Shown here piece after piece: positions 1 through 12,121 of a stretch of 64,000 nt of DNA; the first letter of the stretch is position 1; each line of letters opens with the position of its first letter. The notes under the pieces were generated by a model. It was given only the letters and a program-made list of their open reading frames with translations, had not been told where the DNA came from and did no database searches. The position numbers and the translations under genes are program-made. The stretch spans positions 8,013,501-8,077,500 of the forward strand of contig JAFMOC010000007.1 of the NCBI GenBank assembly GCA_019802505.1. The letters are read 5' to 3'. The DNA is from Corydoras sp. C115 (taxonomy: Eukaryota; Chordata; Actinopteri; Siluriformes; Callichthyidae).

Positions 1-1970
1 TTATAGACAGACAGACAGACAGATAGACAGATATATAGACAGATATGAAATAAAAGGTAAATGCAAAAAGTTGTGTCCTGTAAAAAAATTGTGAAGGAAA
101 TTTAAATAATTTTTTTTGTTTATCATATGACTCATGACAAAGGAAATAAAATGTGTTTACACAGAATTGAACCAAATATGATTTAATGATTTTTAAGTGA
201 AAATCTGGGATTTTTCATAGCAACTACATTAAAGGTACATGCATCCAATAATTTGAATGGTACTCTGAACAACACCTTATCTCTTTCATTATTTTTTTAT
301 AACGTACATTTCTTAAACCCATCCTTATACACAAACAGAATGATAAACAACAGCACACAGACAGATCACATCTCATGCGTAGCAAATGCATGTGAATGGA
401 AGAAATATTATGCAACCTCTGCAGTTCAGAGATTTCAACATATTTCTAAATATTCTTTTGCTATAACTTTCCCACATTTAGCCCACATACTTGTCACTTT
501 AAACCTTCCCTGAACAGACTGACAGCTTAAATTAGTTCAAAAACATGCCCATATCTGTGCTTTTATGAAAAAACAAGATTAAGGAGATCTACACAGTGGT
601 TGATTCTGTATAAACACCTGTTTCTTTTTTGGAAAAAACATAACTGTTAAAACATAGCTGACAAGTCTCTTCTAAACCTTTTTTGAGCTGACATGCATGT
701 TAAGTAGACAAAATGCATAAATAAAATAAGATTTCTAAAAGATAAAGATAGCAACTATTACATTATTCATTGCACAATTACAAATGTAACATACACCACT
801 TGTTTCTACATGAAGGTCTTAACCCACATTCTTCATGCTATCTTTTTCCCTGACACACACACACAGACACGTACACACAAGTACCCAGACCCATTAAAAG
901 CTAGGCCTCTGTTGTGGTATGCACTTGTGTGATTGTCAATCAGCCAGTTGCCCGATTCCCACATCTTCCTGCTGTGGCCTGGATGGATGCCACAAGGAAA
1001 CAGCAAAGTGTAGATCACAATTTCATTTCCTCTGTATGACCAACCATAGTAAAAATGTATCATCTCTGTTTAATACATTTCCCATAATTAATAATATTTC
1101 TGCCATTTATTATATAAGTAATGTAAAAATATATAAACATGTATTTTAAGATATCAAGACAACTTTTAGGTTGTTATGTCCTATTAGTCTTTAGATCTGT
1201 AAAACCTAATCTGAAACATGTATTCATCACATAGACTGGTTTTAAGGTATTGATTTTCAGTGTGAGTTTAAATGTGTCTTATTATATGTCTGTCCATTTG
1301 TTTTTGTGTAATTATACACACTGCATGGAAGCTTTTTTAAGCAAACAGAGTCATTGTGCAGATGTGGGTTTTGGGTGTGTTCTCTAAACTATTTGAAACA
1401 ATCCAAATAAGGAAAACAAAGAAACGTGCTCTGGTGCACATTAAAATCATTCCATAATAATTTTAGCCTTTATCAACTGAATGTAACAACCATGTGTTTT
1501 ACATACAATCTTAATAGAATGTACTAGCATAAAACATATTTTCCTCTTTAATATCAGATTTTACTTGGAGACAATATTTATCACAGCCACTTCCTACAGT
1601 AAAATACAAAACCCTCTATTAGGTTAGAAGTTACTTTCAGGACAACGCATGCCTTTTATACTTACAAAGCCTTGATCTATTTACATTTAACTTTGTTAGG
1701 AGGTCAGGTTCACCAGGGTTAAGATGAGACTAAATAAGCCAAGTGTTTTCTCTAAAGTAAGCAAAGCCTAAAGCAGGCACCACAGGAGTCAGCTAGATTC
1801 ACATGCAATGCATCTGTCTGCCTTGACTTAAAAGATAATGCATGCAGTCATAGATTCTGGGAAACTCTCAGTAACAAAAATAGACACATATGATGGGCTT
1901 GTTACAGTGAGACCAATATTCACACTGGAAAAACGACAGGATTACCACTTTTGAAAGTGTTATTTGGGTG
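1..1970. other. Gene-free AT-rich flank
   Basis: Begins with a GACA/GATA tetranucleotide tract (1-46). I see no gene or recognised element in the rest. Confidence 0.5.
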
Positions 1971-1974
1971 GCAG

Positions 1975-2245
1975 GTGATTCTCAGCAGAGTGACACTAAT
2001 ATGGTGATGGTGATATACGTATATTTGCAAGTGGATCAGACATAGTAATGCTGCTGGAATTTTGATTTTGAAACAGCATCATGTATGCAATGTCATTTGA
2101 AGTATATATCATGTCAAATATTAACTGTACAGCAATAGGGTTAATGTGTCTAATAGTGTGTACAGTAAATGAACACATGAACTCCAGCAGCACTGCCATG
2201 TCTAGTTTGCTCATAGCAGTACAACACATACTAACAGAAGTTTCA
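1975..2245 (-). repeat. DNA-transposon-like repeat with internal inverted repeat
   Basis: TGCTGCTGGAATTT at about 2050 and its inverted partner AACTCCAGCAGCA near 2179 flank a spacer. Outer phrases (AGTGACACTAATATGGTGAT; GTGGATCAGACATAG) follow a dispersed non-autonomous repeat common in fish, in reverse. Confidence 0.5.
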
Positions 2246-2549
2246 TGTTTATTTATTTATTTTGTGCTTTTAACAATAGTACATTGTTTTAAATGCACAC
2301 AAATGCAATAGCACACAGTAGTTATATTTTAGACAGAATTTGATTTGGCACAGTGCAGCATGTGATTCATAACTAAAAGGGTAAGATACTGCAGATTACT
2401 TAGTCTAGAGGGCTCCCTGAAATAGCATTATTTCAGCACCACACACTACTAATGGTGAGATGGGTACAAAGGTGAAATGCCAGCACTGACTACCCCAGAT
2501 CACCAACTTAACATAGCTGAACCTGAGAATAACAGCTGTACCTACAATC

Positions 2550-2720
2550 CATCCATCCATTATCTTCCACTTTATCCTCTACTAGGGTCGGGGTGGAGTT
2601 CCCCATGCCCTTCAAGGGGAGAACGTTTCGGGCACTGGGCAGATACACCTAGGACAGGGTGCCAATCTATCGCTGGGCACACACTCACTCACACAAACAT
2701 ATATATGGGGCAATTTTGTT
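2550..2720 (-). mobile_element. tRNA-derived SINE, 3' half
   Basis: An (ATCC)n tail and 3' body of the same family; it breaks off near the GGGGCAATTTTG motif. Confidence 0.8.
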
Positions 2721-2744
2721 CGATAATGTTCGATAACACAGGGC

Positions 2745-3300
2745 TGATATAGTCAAACTTTCTGGTTGTAGTTAAAACTCTAGGTGCAGTATTTTAAACA
2801 AGTTTTAGTTTATGTCATGATTTATTAGAGCATTCTCTCAGAAGTGAATTACGATCTAACCTTGAGGTTATAAAAGCATGAATTATTTTTTCTGCACCTT
2901 GAATGGGAAGGATATTTCATCTTTCCCATCATCAAAGTCGTCATCAAAGTTTAACATGGTTATAGAAACTTTGATTATTTTGTCATTGGATCCAACTATA
3001 ATTATCTCATATTTATCATAATTTTGCAGCAAAAAGTTATTTGACCTCCAAATTTTAATACCTTTAATGTTGCCGGTAAGGGTACAGATTAAATAAACAT
3101 CCTTAGATTTGGCTGAAATGTAAACTGCGTATCATCTGCATAAGAGTGAAAACTAATTCCATGTTTGAGAACAATTAATCCTGTAAGGAGCATATATAGT
3201 GTAAATAGGAGTGGTCCCCGTACTTGTCCAATTCCTCAATAAGACATTTGGAAATAGAATGAATTGTCATGAAGAAACTCCTGTAGATATAATGTTTTTA
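2745..3300. repeat. Probable old dispersed fish repeat
   Basis: The stretch with ATCATCTGCATAAGAGTGAA, CTAATTCCATGTTTGAG and GGAGCATATATAGTGTAAAT resembles a repeat often seen in fish genomes. The match is from memory; class unknown. Confidence 0.3.
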
Positions 3301-3339
3301 GTATCCTAGCTTAGTAATCTACCTTATTTTTACGTTAAT

Positions 3340-3640
3340 TAACTTGTGTTTGTGTTCGGCATTTTAGTTAATTGACTTGTTTATTTCATTGGTTTGTTTT
3401 TGTGCACGTGGTCAGGTGTTTGTGTATTTAGTTTCTGTGTTCCCCTTCCTTGGTGCACGTCGTTACGTTTATGTCTGCTTACATTTGGTTAGCTCTCTGT
3501 TGTTGGTGTTCTTACATATTTAAATAAAACCCGTTTTGCCGCTACCTGTTGTGCCTTGCTCCCTTCAATGCGTTAAGGCACTTCGGCTCTGCACTTCCTA
3601 TGCGCAGCCGTTCATCCCGAGGTAAGCAAGTGTGACAAGT
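3340..3640 (+). mobile_element. Possible LTR-retrotransposon LTR fragment
   Basis: CpG- and GT-rich sequence carries AATAAAACCC (about 3522), then a GC-rich block and an end at GTGTGACA. This is the order of a poly(A) signal, R-U5 and 3' end in fish gypsy-type LTRs. No second LTR, primer site or pol sequence was found, so a solo or partial LTR is the most that can be said. Confidence 0.35.
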
Positions 3641-4244
3641 ACGTTTGTGTGTATTTATTGTTTTTCAAGATATTTTAGAAAATCTACATATCATAGTTTA
3701 TAGCTTAAAAAACAATCATATAAAAAGTCTATGAGCCACACAAAATTCCCCAAAAGAGTTGGGGGAATTGCACTGACTAAAATGAAGAGTTGTGGGTGTG
3801 GTGTAGATTGCCACATCTGAAAATTCATTTTGCATGAATAAATGCATTTAATCATATACATTTGTTTATTTACTTTCTACCTTTTGAAAATGTATATTGT
3901 CTTCTAAGCTGTTCACTAATAAGCCCTCATGTCAAAAATGAAGTTAGCAGTCTAGGTCTGAAATTAACAAATGTGCTAGTGGGTTGATTGTTAGGGTTCT
4001 CCAGAATGCCTATAATGACATCATGTAAAATGACTCATATTGTGAAAACTGCAAGAAAATTACTGTCAGAAACAAAAGCTTGTTTTGCAACAAGTCTTTA
4101 TTTCTAGTACACATTTAATGATTTTTTTGCAATTAAATGTTAGCGTGGTGACTTGGTCGCCCACTCATAACTGTGGATCAAATTAAGGAAGCAGGTAATA
4201 AAGAGATTAAAGCCCAAGACATGTTAATTGTCTAATTTGTTTAG

Positions 4245-4345
4245 CCTCATCTCAGCCAATTGGAGGGCAGATACAAGCGCGGCGGCTCTGCGCTTCCTAT
4301 GCGCAGCCGCTTTATTCCGAGGTAGGCGAGTCTGACAGCCACCAT
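4245..4345 (+). mobile_element. Fragment related to 3' end of the 3340-3640 repeat
   Basis: Shares CGGCTCTGC, CTTCCTATGCGCAGCCG and GAGGTA with 3590-3640, with a few substitutions, and ends at TCTGACAG. Confidence 0.5.
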
Positions 4346-4449
4346 GCTGCCCCATGCTTTATTGTATTTATATGTAGAGAAATTATGACATTCATTATTT
4401 TGGCATGAGATAACATGGCAGTATTGGAGTACTCTCAAATCATCTGAAA

Positions 4450-5030
4450 AATTAAAATATTAAAACATACCAATTGTCCTCTATTGTTTTGGTCCCCTTT
4501 ATGCTGCCAAAACAGAACAGATCCTTAGAGGCATGAATGTGTTCTGTAATCATTGGCACAAATACCTCAGATCTTTCAAGTCCTGTAAGCTGTTGGGGTT
4601 TGCTTGGATCCACTTGTTCCTTTAGCAGATTCCCCAGACGCTCATTCATTTTGAGACTTGGGTATTCTAGGATGGTTTTCACATTTTGGCAGTATGCCAT
4701 TATCCTGTTGAAAAAAGACCACTGACAGGAATTAAGGGATCATTTTGCCAAGATGAGACCTGTGGTCTAAAAACAATGTTTGGTTGTAAGTACATCTTAA
4801 ATTAACAATCACGTTAATATCCGGTCCCATGGTCATTTCACAAAACTGGACTTTGCAAGACAGACAAGTCTCTGAGAGAGTGTCGTAGGGAGCGAAGACT
4901 TGTCACTTATGGTTGTCCTTCATCAGTATTGGTAGGCACCAGTCACTGTAAACTTGTAATAGCCCATATGAGCTGTTGTTTTGAGATGATCAGACCTAGT
5001 GCTCTTGCTATGTTAATGCTTGATATTTTT
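4450..5030 (-). pseudogene. Degenerate Tc1/mariner-type transposase relic
   Basis: The minus-strand open frame 4700-4452 (starting MAYCQNVKTILE) together with plus-strand phrases at 4690-4740 and 4970-5010 follows, in order, a DNA element common in fish whose plus strand is antisense to the transposase. The match is from memory of the family and by eye; sequence decay is heavy. Confidence 0.45.
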
Positions 5031-5860
5031 TAAAACATCCTCTAAAGCCTCTAAAACATAATTTTCTGATTAACTGATAATAAAACATGTTTTTCTAGAA
5101 TAACATTGGAAACACAAGTTAAACATGAAAATAATTTTAGTAAAATGCCAGCTCTATGTGCCAGTAAAATGTGACGCTTTAAAAACTCAAATAACACCTG
5201 GAGACTCAGAATTTCTAATCAGGGACATTTGGGGATAACATACATTATGCACATTTAAAATAGCAAAAAGGTAAGATGGAATATTTTTTAGCATCTCTGA
5301 AGAGTCACGGGGAAAAGGATTACATCTATCTGTGCTTAGGTTTCCAGTTTATAACCATATGCCTCTTATGACTCAGAGACTGAAACATGACATCAGAGCA
5401 GCTCATTCATATAAACATGCAAAACCCCAATGCAAGAATAGGAGCAAGGGTTATTTAGATAAACATACTCATACACATGCAGGGTTTCCAACATTGTATA
5501 TTAGGCACTAAAGTAACCAAAGGTTAACTCCATTTACTTAGGAAAGTATTTAATAAAATATGACATATAAAAGTATATACAGTGTAAAAAAAAGTATATA
5601 AAATATATAAAATTATATCTTCTTTGTGTTGACAATGTGAATAAAAATGAATATCTTGGGCATAATCTTAAAATATTTTAATCAAAAATATATTTTTCAT
5701 TAATATGTAATGTTGTATTTAAAGTTTATTCAAAGTATTAGTTTTTGGGGTATTATACAGTTTTCTGCATAAAACTGACCTAAATCTTAATTACATTTTA
5801 AAAGTAGATAAAGAGAGCCATATTAAGAAAATGACACAAAATAAAATTATCTAATATTAA

Positions 5861-5863
<3 letters not shown>

Positions 5864-5942
<79 letters not shown>
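5864..5942. repeat. (AT)n microsatellite
   Basis: Uninterrupted AT dinucleotide run of about 79 bp. Confidence 0.95.
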
Positions 5943-5945
<3 letters not shown>

Positions 5946-6084
5946 CACTACATAACAATAGTATGTGTGGCAGTGATGTGATGAAGGATAAAGCCACTGC
6001 TTCTTAAAAAAAAACCTGCCTGTCTGTATTTGCTAAAGATCAAATAAACAAATCCAAAGAACAATAATTTTTATTTAGAACAAT

Positions 6085-6140
6085 ACTTTGTGGACAGATG
6101 AGACGAAATTAGACATTTTGGGTTTTAAAAAGAAGCATTA
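6085..6140 (+). mobile_element. Tc1-like transposase scrap
   Basis: Plus-strand TLWTDETKLDILGF is the block around the first catalytic Asp of Tc1 transposases. The neighbouring sequence is too decayed to delimit. Confidence 0.45.
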
Positions 6141-6474
6141 TTCTTGAAGAATTGTATTATCTTGCATTATTGCAAGCTTTAAAATATTGTTTACTGTAAG
6201 ATTTGGACCTGGGCCATGATGAATTACGATCATTAATGGAATAATGAATATTAAATTATATAAACTCCAAAGGAAAAGAAAATTTCAAACATAAACTACA
6301 TATCAAAGATTGAGGGTAATGCAGTTACACAAGGACAATAAGCACAAAAGAATTCTTTTTTTTCTACAAAAGAATGGGTAAGACATAGAAGTTTTATGTT
6401 TGTTTTAAGTCCAGGTTCTGACATTAATCTAATATAAATGTTGTAGAATGATCTAAAGCATTTAGTTTTCATAC

Positions 6475-6678
6475 ATCCATTCATTATCTGACACCTAATC
6501 CTCTACTTGTGCATTCAATTTATCTTAAATTCATGTGTTTGGACTGTTTGAAGAAACCAGAGAATCCGGAGGAAACCCACAGCGAAACATGTAAACTCCA
6601 CCCTGATTGGGATTTGAACCTGGATCCCCAGTGTTGAGAGTTGAACATGCTAACTACTAAGCCACTGTGTCGCCTGGC
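6475..6678 (-). mobile_element. tRNA-derived SINE, internally deleted
   Basis: Tail remnant, then the head half with A and B boxes; the central part of the family sequence is missing or decayed. Confidence 0.7.
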
Positions 6679-6921
6679 AAGTAGTTTATGAAAACATACT
6701 TTGAAAGCCCTTTGCTTTACCACTTTAGTAAAGCTTTACAGTCATTATGACTAAGACATATTACCAGCAGGAGTCACCATCAGGACTATGGAGTGTAGTA
6801 TATAAAAAAAATGCTGTGTGTATTTGATAAAGTGGGTTTTACAGTGCTGTGCATCTCTGGGTAAGTCATAGCAATGTCTTGTGACTATGAGTCATGCAGT
6901 AAACAAATAGACTGCAAATGT

Positions 6922-6922
<1 letters not shown>

Positions 6923-6981
<59 letters not shown>
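6923..6981. repeat. (AC)n microsatellite
   Basis: Uninterrupted AC run. Confidence 0.95.
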
Positions 6982-6982
<1 letters not shown>

Positions 6983-7374
6983 TAATTATGTTTTGGTATT
7001 AAAAAGGAAGTCTTCTAAGCAATGCCAGTGTATAACTTCAAAACCCCAAAGTCTATTCATTTTTTTGGAACTACGCTATTAATAATAAAATAATTATTGC
7101 AAGTTCAAACACCTTGTGTGTGTGTGTATGTCTACGTATGTATTCTATTTGCTTACTGCTGGACTCACAATTTAATGTTACTACATTGTAAGGTGAATTG
7201 TATAAATCAGTTACATTTTTGGGTATACAGCTATGCAAAGATCTATTCAGTCTACGCAATGATCAAACATAAGGTAAATTAATTTGAATCTCTTTAAGAT
7301 TTTTAGGAATATGCTTCAATATGCTTGACTCACTTGTTGAATTGAGATTTTAATTTAATTTATATGTTGACTTC

Positions 7375-7515
7375 ATTCATTCATTCATTCATTATCTTCC
7401 ACTTTGTCCTATATTAGGGTCGCGGGGGGGGGTTCCCCATGCCCATCCAGGGGAGAACGTTTCGGGCGCTGGGCAGACACACCCAGGACAGGGCAGCAAT
7501 CTATCGCTGGGCATG
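7375..7515 (-). mobile_element. tRNA-derived SINE, 3' fragment
   Basis: An (ATTC)n tail and the 3' ~120 bp of the family; it ends abruptly at GCTGGGCA. Confidence 0.8.
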
Positions 7516-7519
7516 TTGA

Positions 7520-9220
7520 CTTTATAACAGAAAATAAAGTGCACAATATTAATTTTAGTTTCAAAATTAGAGAAACAATTATTTTGTTCTTACATACAAA
7601 GACTGATTGGAAATATGACAAACTATTTCAGATCAAACTTTGTCACTTGTCACTGACATAAAAATACCATATTATTTTTTACTTAGCAGTTGATTGCTTA
7701 GAAACACCAAGTTAGGAAGTGAATTTGGATATCTTCATCATTTTTTCTTAACTAAAACTAGTTCAGCATTTTAAAACTAGTTCAGCATTTAACTTACTTA
7801 GTTACTTACTTTAAATTATGTAGTGTGGATTCAAAGGTAATACATCTTAAAATGCAAAAGTATTTGTGTAGAGGTAACCCTGCTCATGCCCAGACTTTAT
7901 CTGGAGTCCAGTTCCCTATGCTCTTGAGTCAGAGGATCTTGGTTCTACTAAGTAGTGATTGACGCAATTCTGGTATATAATGTAATAAGTGCTAATCAGG
8001 ATAATTAAATAGTCTTGACTGGAGATTCCCCTTTCTTCTCTCATTGCAGCCAATTTTATTGAGGATGCACAAGAATTATGAACTTTAGTGCCCTGCCATG
8101 CTATATCTTGTGACTGATTGTTCAGTAAATAAGAGAAGGGCATGTTGACACCATTAGTGGGATCTTGTTTGCAATACCAAGAATTGATTTTCTTTAAATG
8201 GAATGGAATTGGATTCAAATTGAGAAAAGAGGGTAAGTCAGGTATTGTTTCAGTAAAGCTGTGGTGACTCATGGCAGTACTGTGGTTTTCATTATAATTT
8301 AATCATATCAGGCACTGAAAGAAACGGCTTTAATGAACTTAGAACTCTTGGCTGGAGTTCAAAATACCAGATAACCTGACTGTGAATGATTCATATAGAC
8401 CTTTTGAACTAAAGTATAAAGCAGGTTTTGGTTTTAGTAGAACAGACTCTCATTACATATGTGCAACCTGACACAATCCCTCTCTCTCCCTATCTCTCTC
8501 TTTCTCCCTCCCTCCCTTTTGATAAACTGTTTACCCTCTGCTGGGCTTGTAGTTCTAGGCCGCTCCCAACTGTTTGTCCCTTCTTTCTCCACAATGGGCA
8601 GTAAGGGAGGCAGAGACAGGGCGATGTGTTTTTTGTGTGTGTACTTTGAGGTGAGCAAAATGCTGTGTGGCACTAGTGTTTCTCTGTGGTATAATGGAAC
8701 TGCCACACACACACACGCACAAACCCCCCCCCCCCCCCCCCCCCCATCACACACACACACACATACAAAGTAGGACCATCCATGACATACATCGTGGAAA
8801 TCTTTGCACTCTCAGAATGTGCAGACAACGAAAAGGGTTTCAGATGTTTTCTCCTTTTTTACAGTCAAAAACTGAGTTCTCATAAACACGGTCAGCATGG
8901 ATAGAATAGTGCTTTGTTGTTGTGTAATACGTTAAAGTATGTTTATCACAAACAGAAACCTATGCTGTTTTTGTTTTTAAAAATGGGGGGGAGGAGCATT
9001 CAATCATTTTATTTATGTATCTCATTTAATGTAATTAGTAGACATTGTTATTTTAATACTATAAATACTTATTTTACGAATAGAAATATAAAATATTTAG
9101 CTGGAATAATATATTCCTGGATTTGTAATAGATTTATAGGTGTGTATTGTACATAGGATAAAATTGATAACTTGTAATTATAATTTAAATGAAATTTACT
9201 TGATCATCTAAAGTAAAGCT
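7520..9220. other. Gene-free stretch
   Basis: Unrecognised AT-rich sequence with a (CT)n patch at about 8479-8518 and the compound microsatellite listed above. Confidence 0.5.
8703..8763. repeat. Compound (CA)n-C-run-(CA)n
   Basis: A poly-C run of about 21 bases between two CA tracts. Confidence 0.9.
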
Positions 9221-9221
9221 G

Positions 9222-9410
9222 ATCACCTTTAACAAATACCTGTAATAAAAAAAAATTTAAAAAGGGGGCGGCGCAGCTTCGAAGAACAATCAGGTTTGAT
9301 GAATTTACAGTATAGTTGGTTTTCTCCATGGCTTCTGACTTGTGGTGTTCTCATTTGTAAGTCGCTTTGGATAAAGGCATCTGCTAAATGACTAAATGTA
9401 ATGTAAATGT
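9222..9410 (+). mobile_element. SINE/LINE-tail element (GTCGCTTTGGATAAA type)
   Basis: Contains GGTTTTCTCCATGGCTTCTG and the tail GTCGCTTTGGATAAAGGC, ending in AAATG repeats. It is nearly identical to 40155-40350. Such tails are very common at the 3' ends of fish SINEs and L2-like LINEs. Confidence 0.65.
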
Positions 9411-9419
9411 AGTATTGTT

Positions 9420-12070
9420 TACTCAATAGGTGTCAGATTTTAGGGGCTGTGGTAATTACTTAAACATATCCATTTTTTCCAAAGCAAATCACTTTACATA
9501 GGTATACGTTTCATTAAAAATGATGGAGGTTTACGTTTCTTACTGAATTCTCCATGCCTAAAATACTCAGGTCAATGCAAGCTTATGATGAAAACAATTT
9601 AAACATCAAAATCAAGAAAATACTTTTAGCCAAACATCCATAACAATATCACTCTGTAAGATGTGTATGTCTTCCTATTCCTCTGCAAGGAAAGTAAAAA
9701 AATACAGACAAAGCTGAAGACAGGGCATGGTGAATAGGAGATTTGAGCATGATGGTCTGCCGAGGCCATTTAGTGCATGGCTATATCACCTTTTGCATAA
9801 ACAGGATGGGTCACCACAGGGGCCAGGATGCATTCATGCTAAAACAAAGAGCTCTATCTCTATCTGTGACCCCCTCTCTTGCTATCCAGACTGGCCACTG
9901 CATACTTCCTTCCTGAAACGCATGCTGACCAAAATAATACCCAAGAACAATTGCTGTAGTCAGGGCACAGGGAAATTTTCTCTTAAGACCATGCAGATCT
10001 TCACACAATCATCCTTCAGCTGTTCCAAATGGAGCTACAGGTCCAGCTGTTGTTTACATCATGGAGTTTTAGGTGGACATGGCAAGACTGCAGGCAGAAA
10101 GCAAGTAAAGTTTTAACAGGAGAAATAAGTTAAATTGCATCGGTTATGGAAGTACCCGTTCTTAATCGCTGGTGATCATAAGTAAAAAATAACAAGCTGG
10201 GGTTTTTTCTCCTTAAAGAAACCTTGCACCCTACATATTGGAAAAATAAAATCAAACTTAATGAGATTTAGAGGTAAGAGTGTAAACATCACAATAACAT
10301 CTGGGGTCAACCAGTGTACATCTATAAACTTATAATCTTATGTATATCATGCTTTAAAATGCAGTCTATAAATAATAATAAATTAATTCATTATTTATTA
10401 CACCAGCAGGTGTAACATGTAATACACCATTACCACTGATGTCCAGGGTCAGTAAAAAAGTTATCAAACCCTGCAACACAGACACAATAGCAGACCATTA
10501 TGTTTTCTACAATAGAGGCAGACATAATGTTGTACCAGAACAAAACAGACAAAGGTTGTAGGCCGATGTATTACTACCAAACACCATCAAGGCCTGAAAA
10601 ATCATAAAAGAAATAGAAAGATAAATTGAAATAGAAAGAAAATAAATATATACCATTTACAAAAGTTAAATAAATAATGAAATGTAAAAATAAACTCTAT
10701 ATTGGTGATAAAACACAATATTTTTAGTGGTGCATGATATTGTATTACAGTATTCTAAAGGACAGTTTTTACAACAAATTAAATTATTCTGTGGTTTCTG
10801 TTTGTTATACAATCAATGTCATCCAACTTTTTACAAAAGTCTGGATAGCACAAATTAAATGTTTGGTTAGCTACAATATATTAAAAACATAAATGCATCT
10901 TTAATAAAATAAATGTCCTTAAATATGCAATTTTCTGCAAACCTTTATGAGCAGATCTGTAAACAAACAGAATATGTGCATTAAAATGTATAAAAGTTTG
11001 TTCCTCTATAAAGGCTATTTTGGAATATTAGGCTTCTATTTCATGTCAAGTCTCAATATCTTGTAACTATTATGAAATGAATAGTTATCAAAATAAACAT
11101 CAAAGCTGCACTAAAGGAACAGTGTATAAGAAGGTTTTCAAAAAGTATAAGTGTTGTCCACTGAGATGAAATTAAAATGTTTAGTTTAAAAGAAGTGATA
11201 GGGAACCAAGATGACCAGGCCAAAAATATGTACCATTTTAATAGATTGTAAAACACATTGTGTTTCAAATCGAAAGTGCATTAATTAATAAGTTTAAGTA
11301 TGCATGATGTAGAAAACCTGTAAGCCTTGATTACATTTCTATCAGAGAATTTAAACGGACACATTTAACAGCAGCTAATCAATGCTATGCTTAAATTGAA
11401 CCTCAATTTGAACCTTGACCTGGATTACCGAAAAATACTCTTGGCTTTTTACAGGTTTTAAAAAGATAGCCTGTAATTTTATTCTCAACCTGTCAAATGT
11501 CTACATTTACTAAGCACTTGAAAAGATATTGCATTTTCTGTGGCTCAGTCTTCCAGTGCTCTGTACTGCTGCTGCTTGTAGAGTTCAGCCAGAGCCTACC
11601 ACACTGCATGTTTACTGGCAACAGGAATGTGCAAAATTTGGTCATGTCCAAAGTAGGCTCAGTGGTCAGGATGTGTACAAACACAGTAAATAATGGTCCA
11701 GCCTGTAGATTCCACCCAGCACCAGAGTATTGGGAGGAAGTTGATGAGTTGAGTGCTGCTTTAGCAGATTTTGTGAAAAAATAGAAATATTTGCACCTCA
11801 TTTGAGTTTGAATGCATAATAAGAAAGCTGACACCCAGTTATTTTTGCTAAATTTCAATAAATTATTTGAATCTACAGCACAAATGAGATAAAAGGTATG
11901 TAAAAAGGAACCTTAAAGAATCTAGAACGTGTGTCTACGTCAAAAAAATTTAGTTGAATTTTACATTTTTTATTATGATTGATGATTAGTTATTATTATG
12001 ATGAGTGATTATAGTCATCTTTCATGCAAAACTCATACATTATATATGGCACATTTGATTGCATTTTATT

Positions 12071-12121
<51 letters not shown>

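Noticed and set aside
8434..8773. Frames of 104-108 codons on both strands near 8.4-8.8 kb
   Set aside because: They are driven by CT, CA and poly-C simple repeats.
11493..11858. Opposing frames of 95 and 121 codons
   Set aside because: They overlap on both strands, show no family motif and no splice context; kept only as unexplained sequence.
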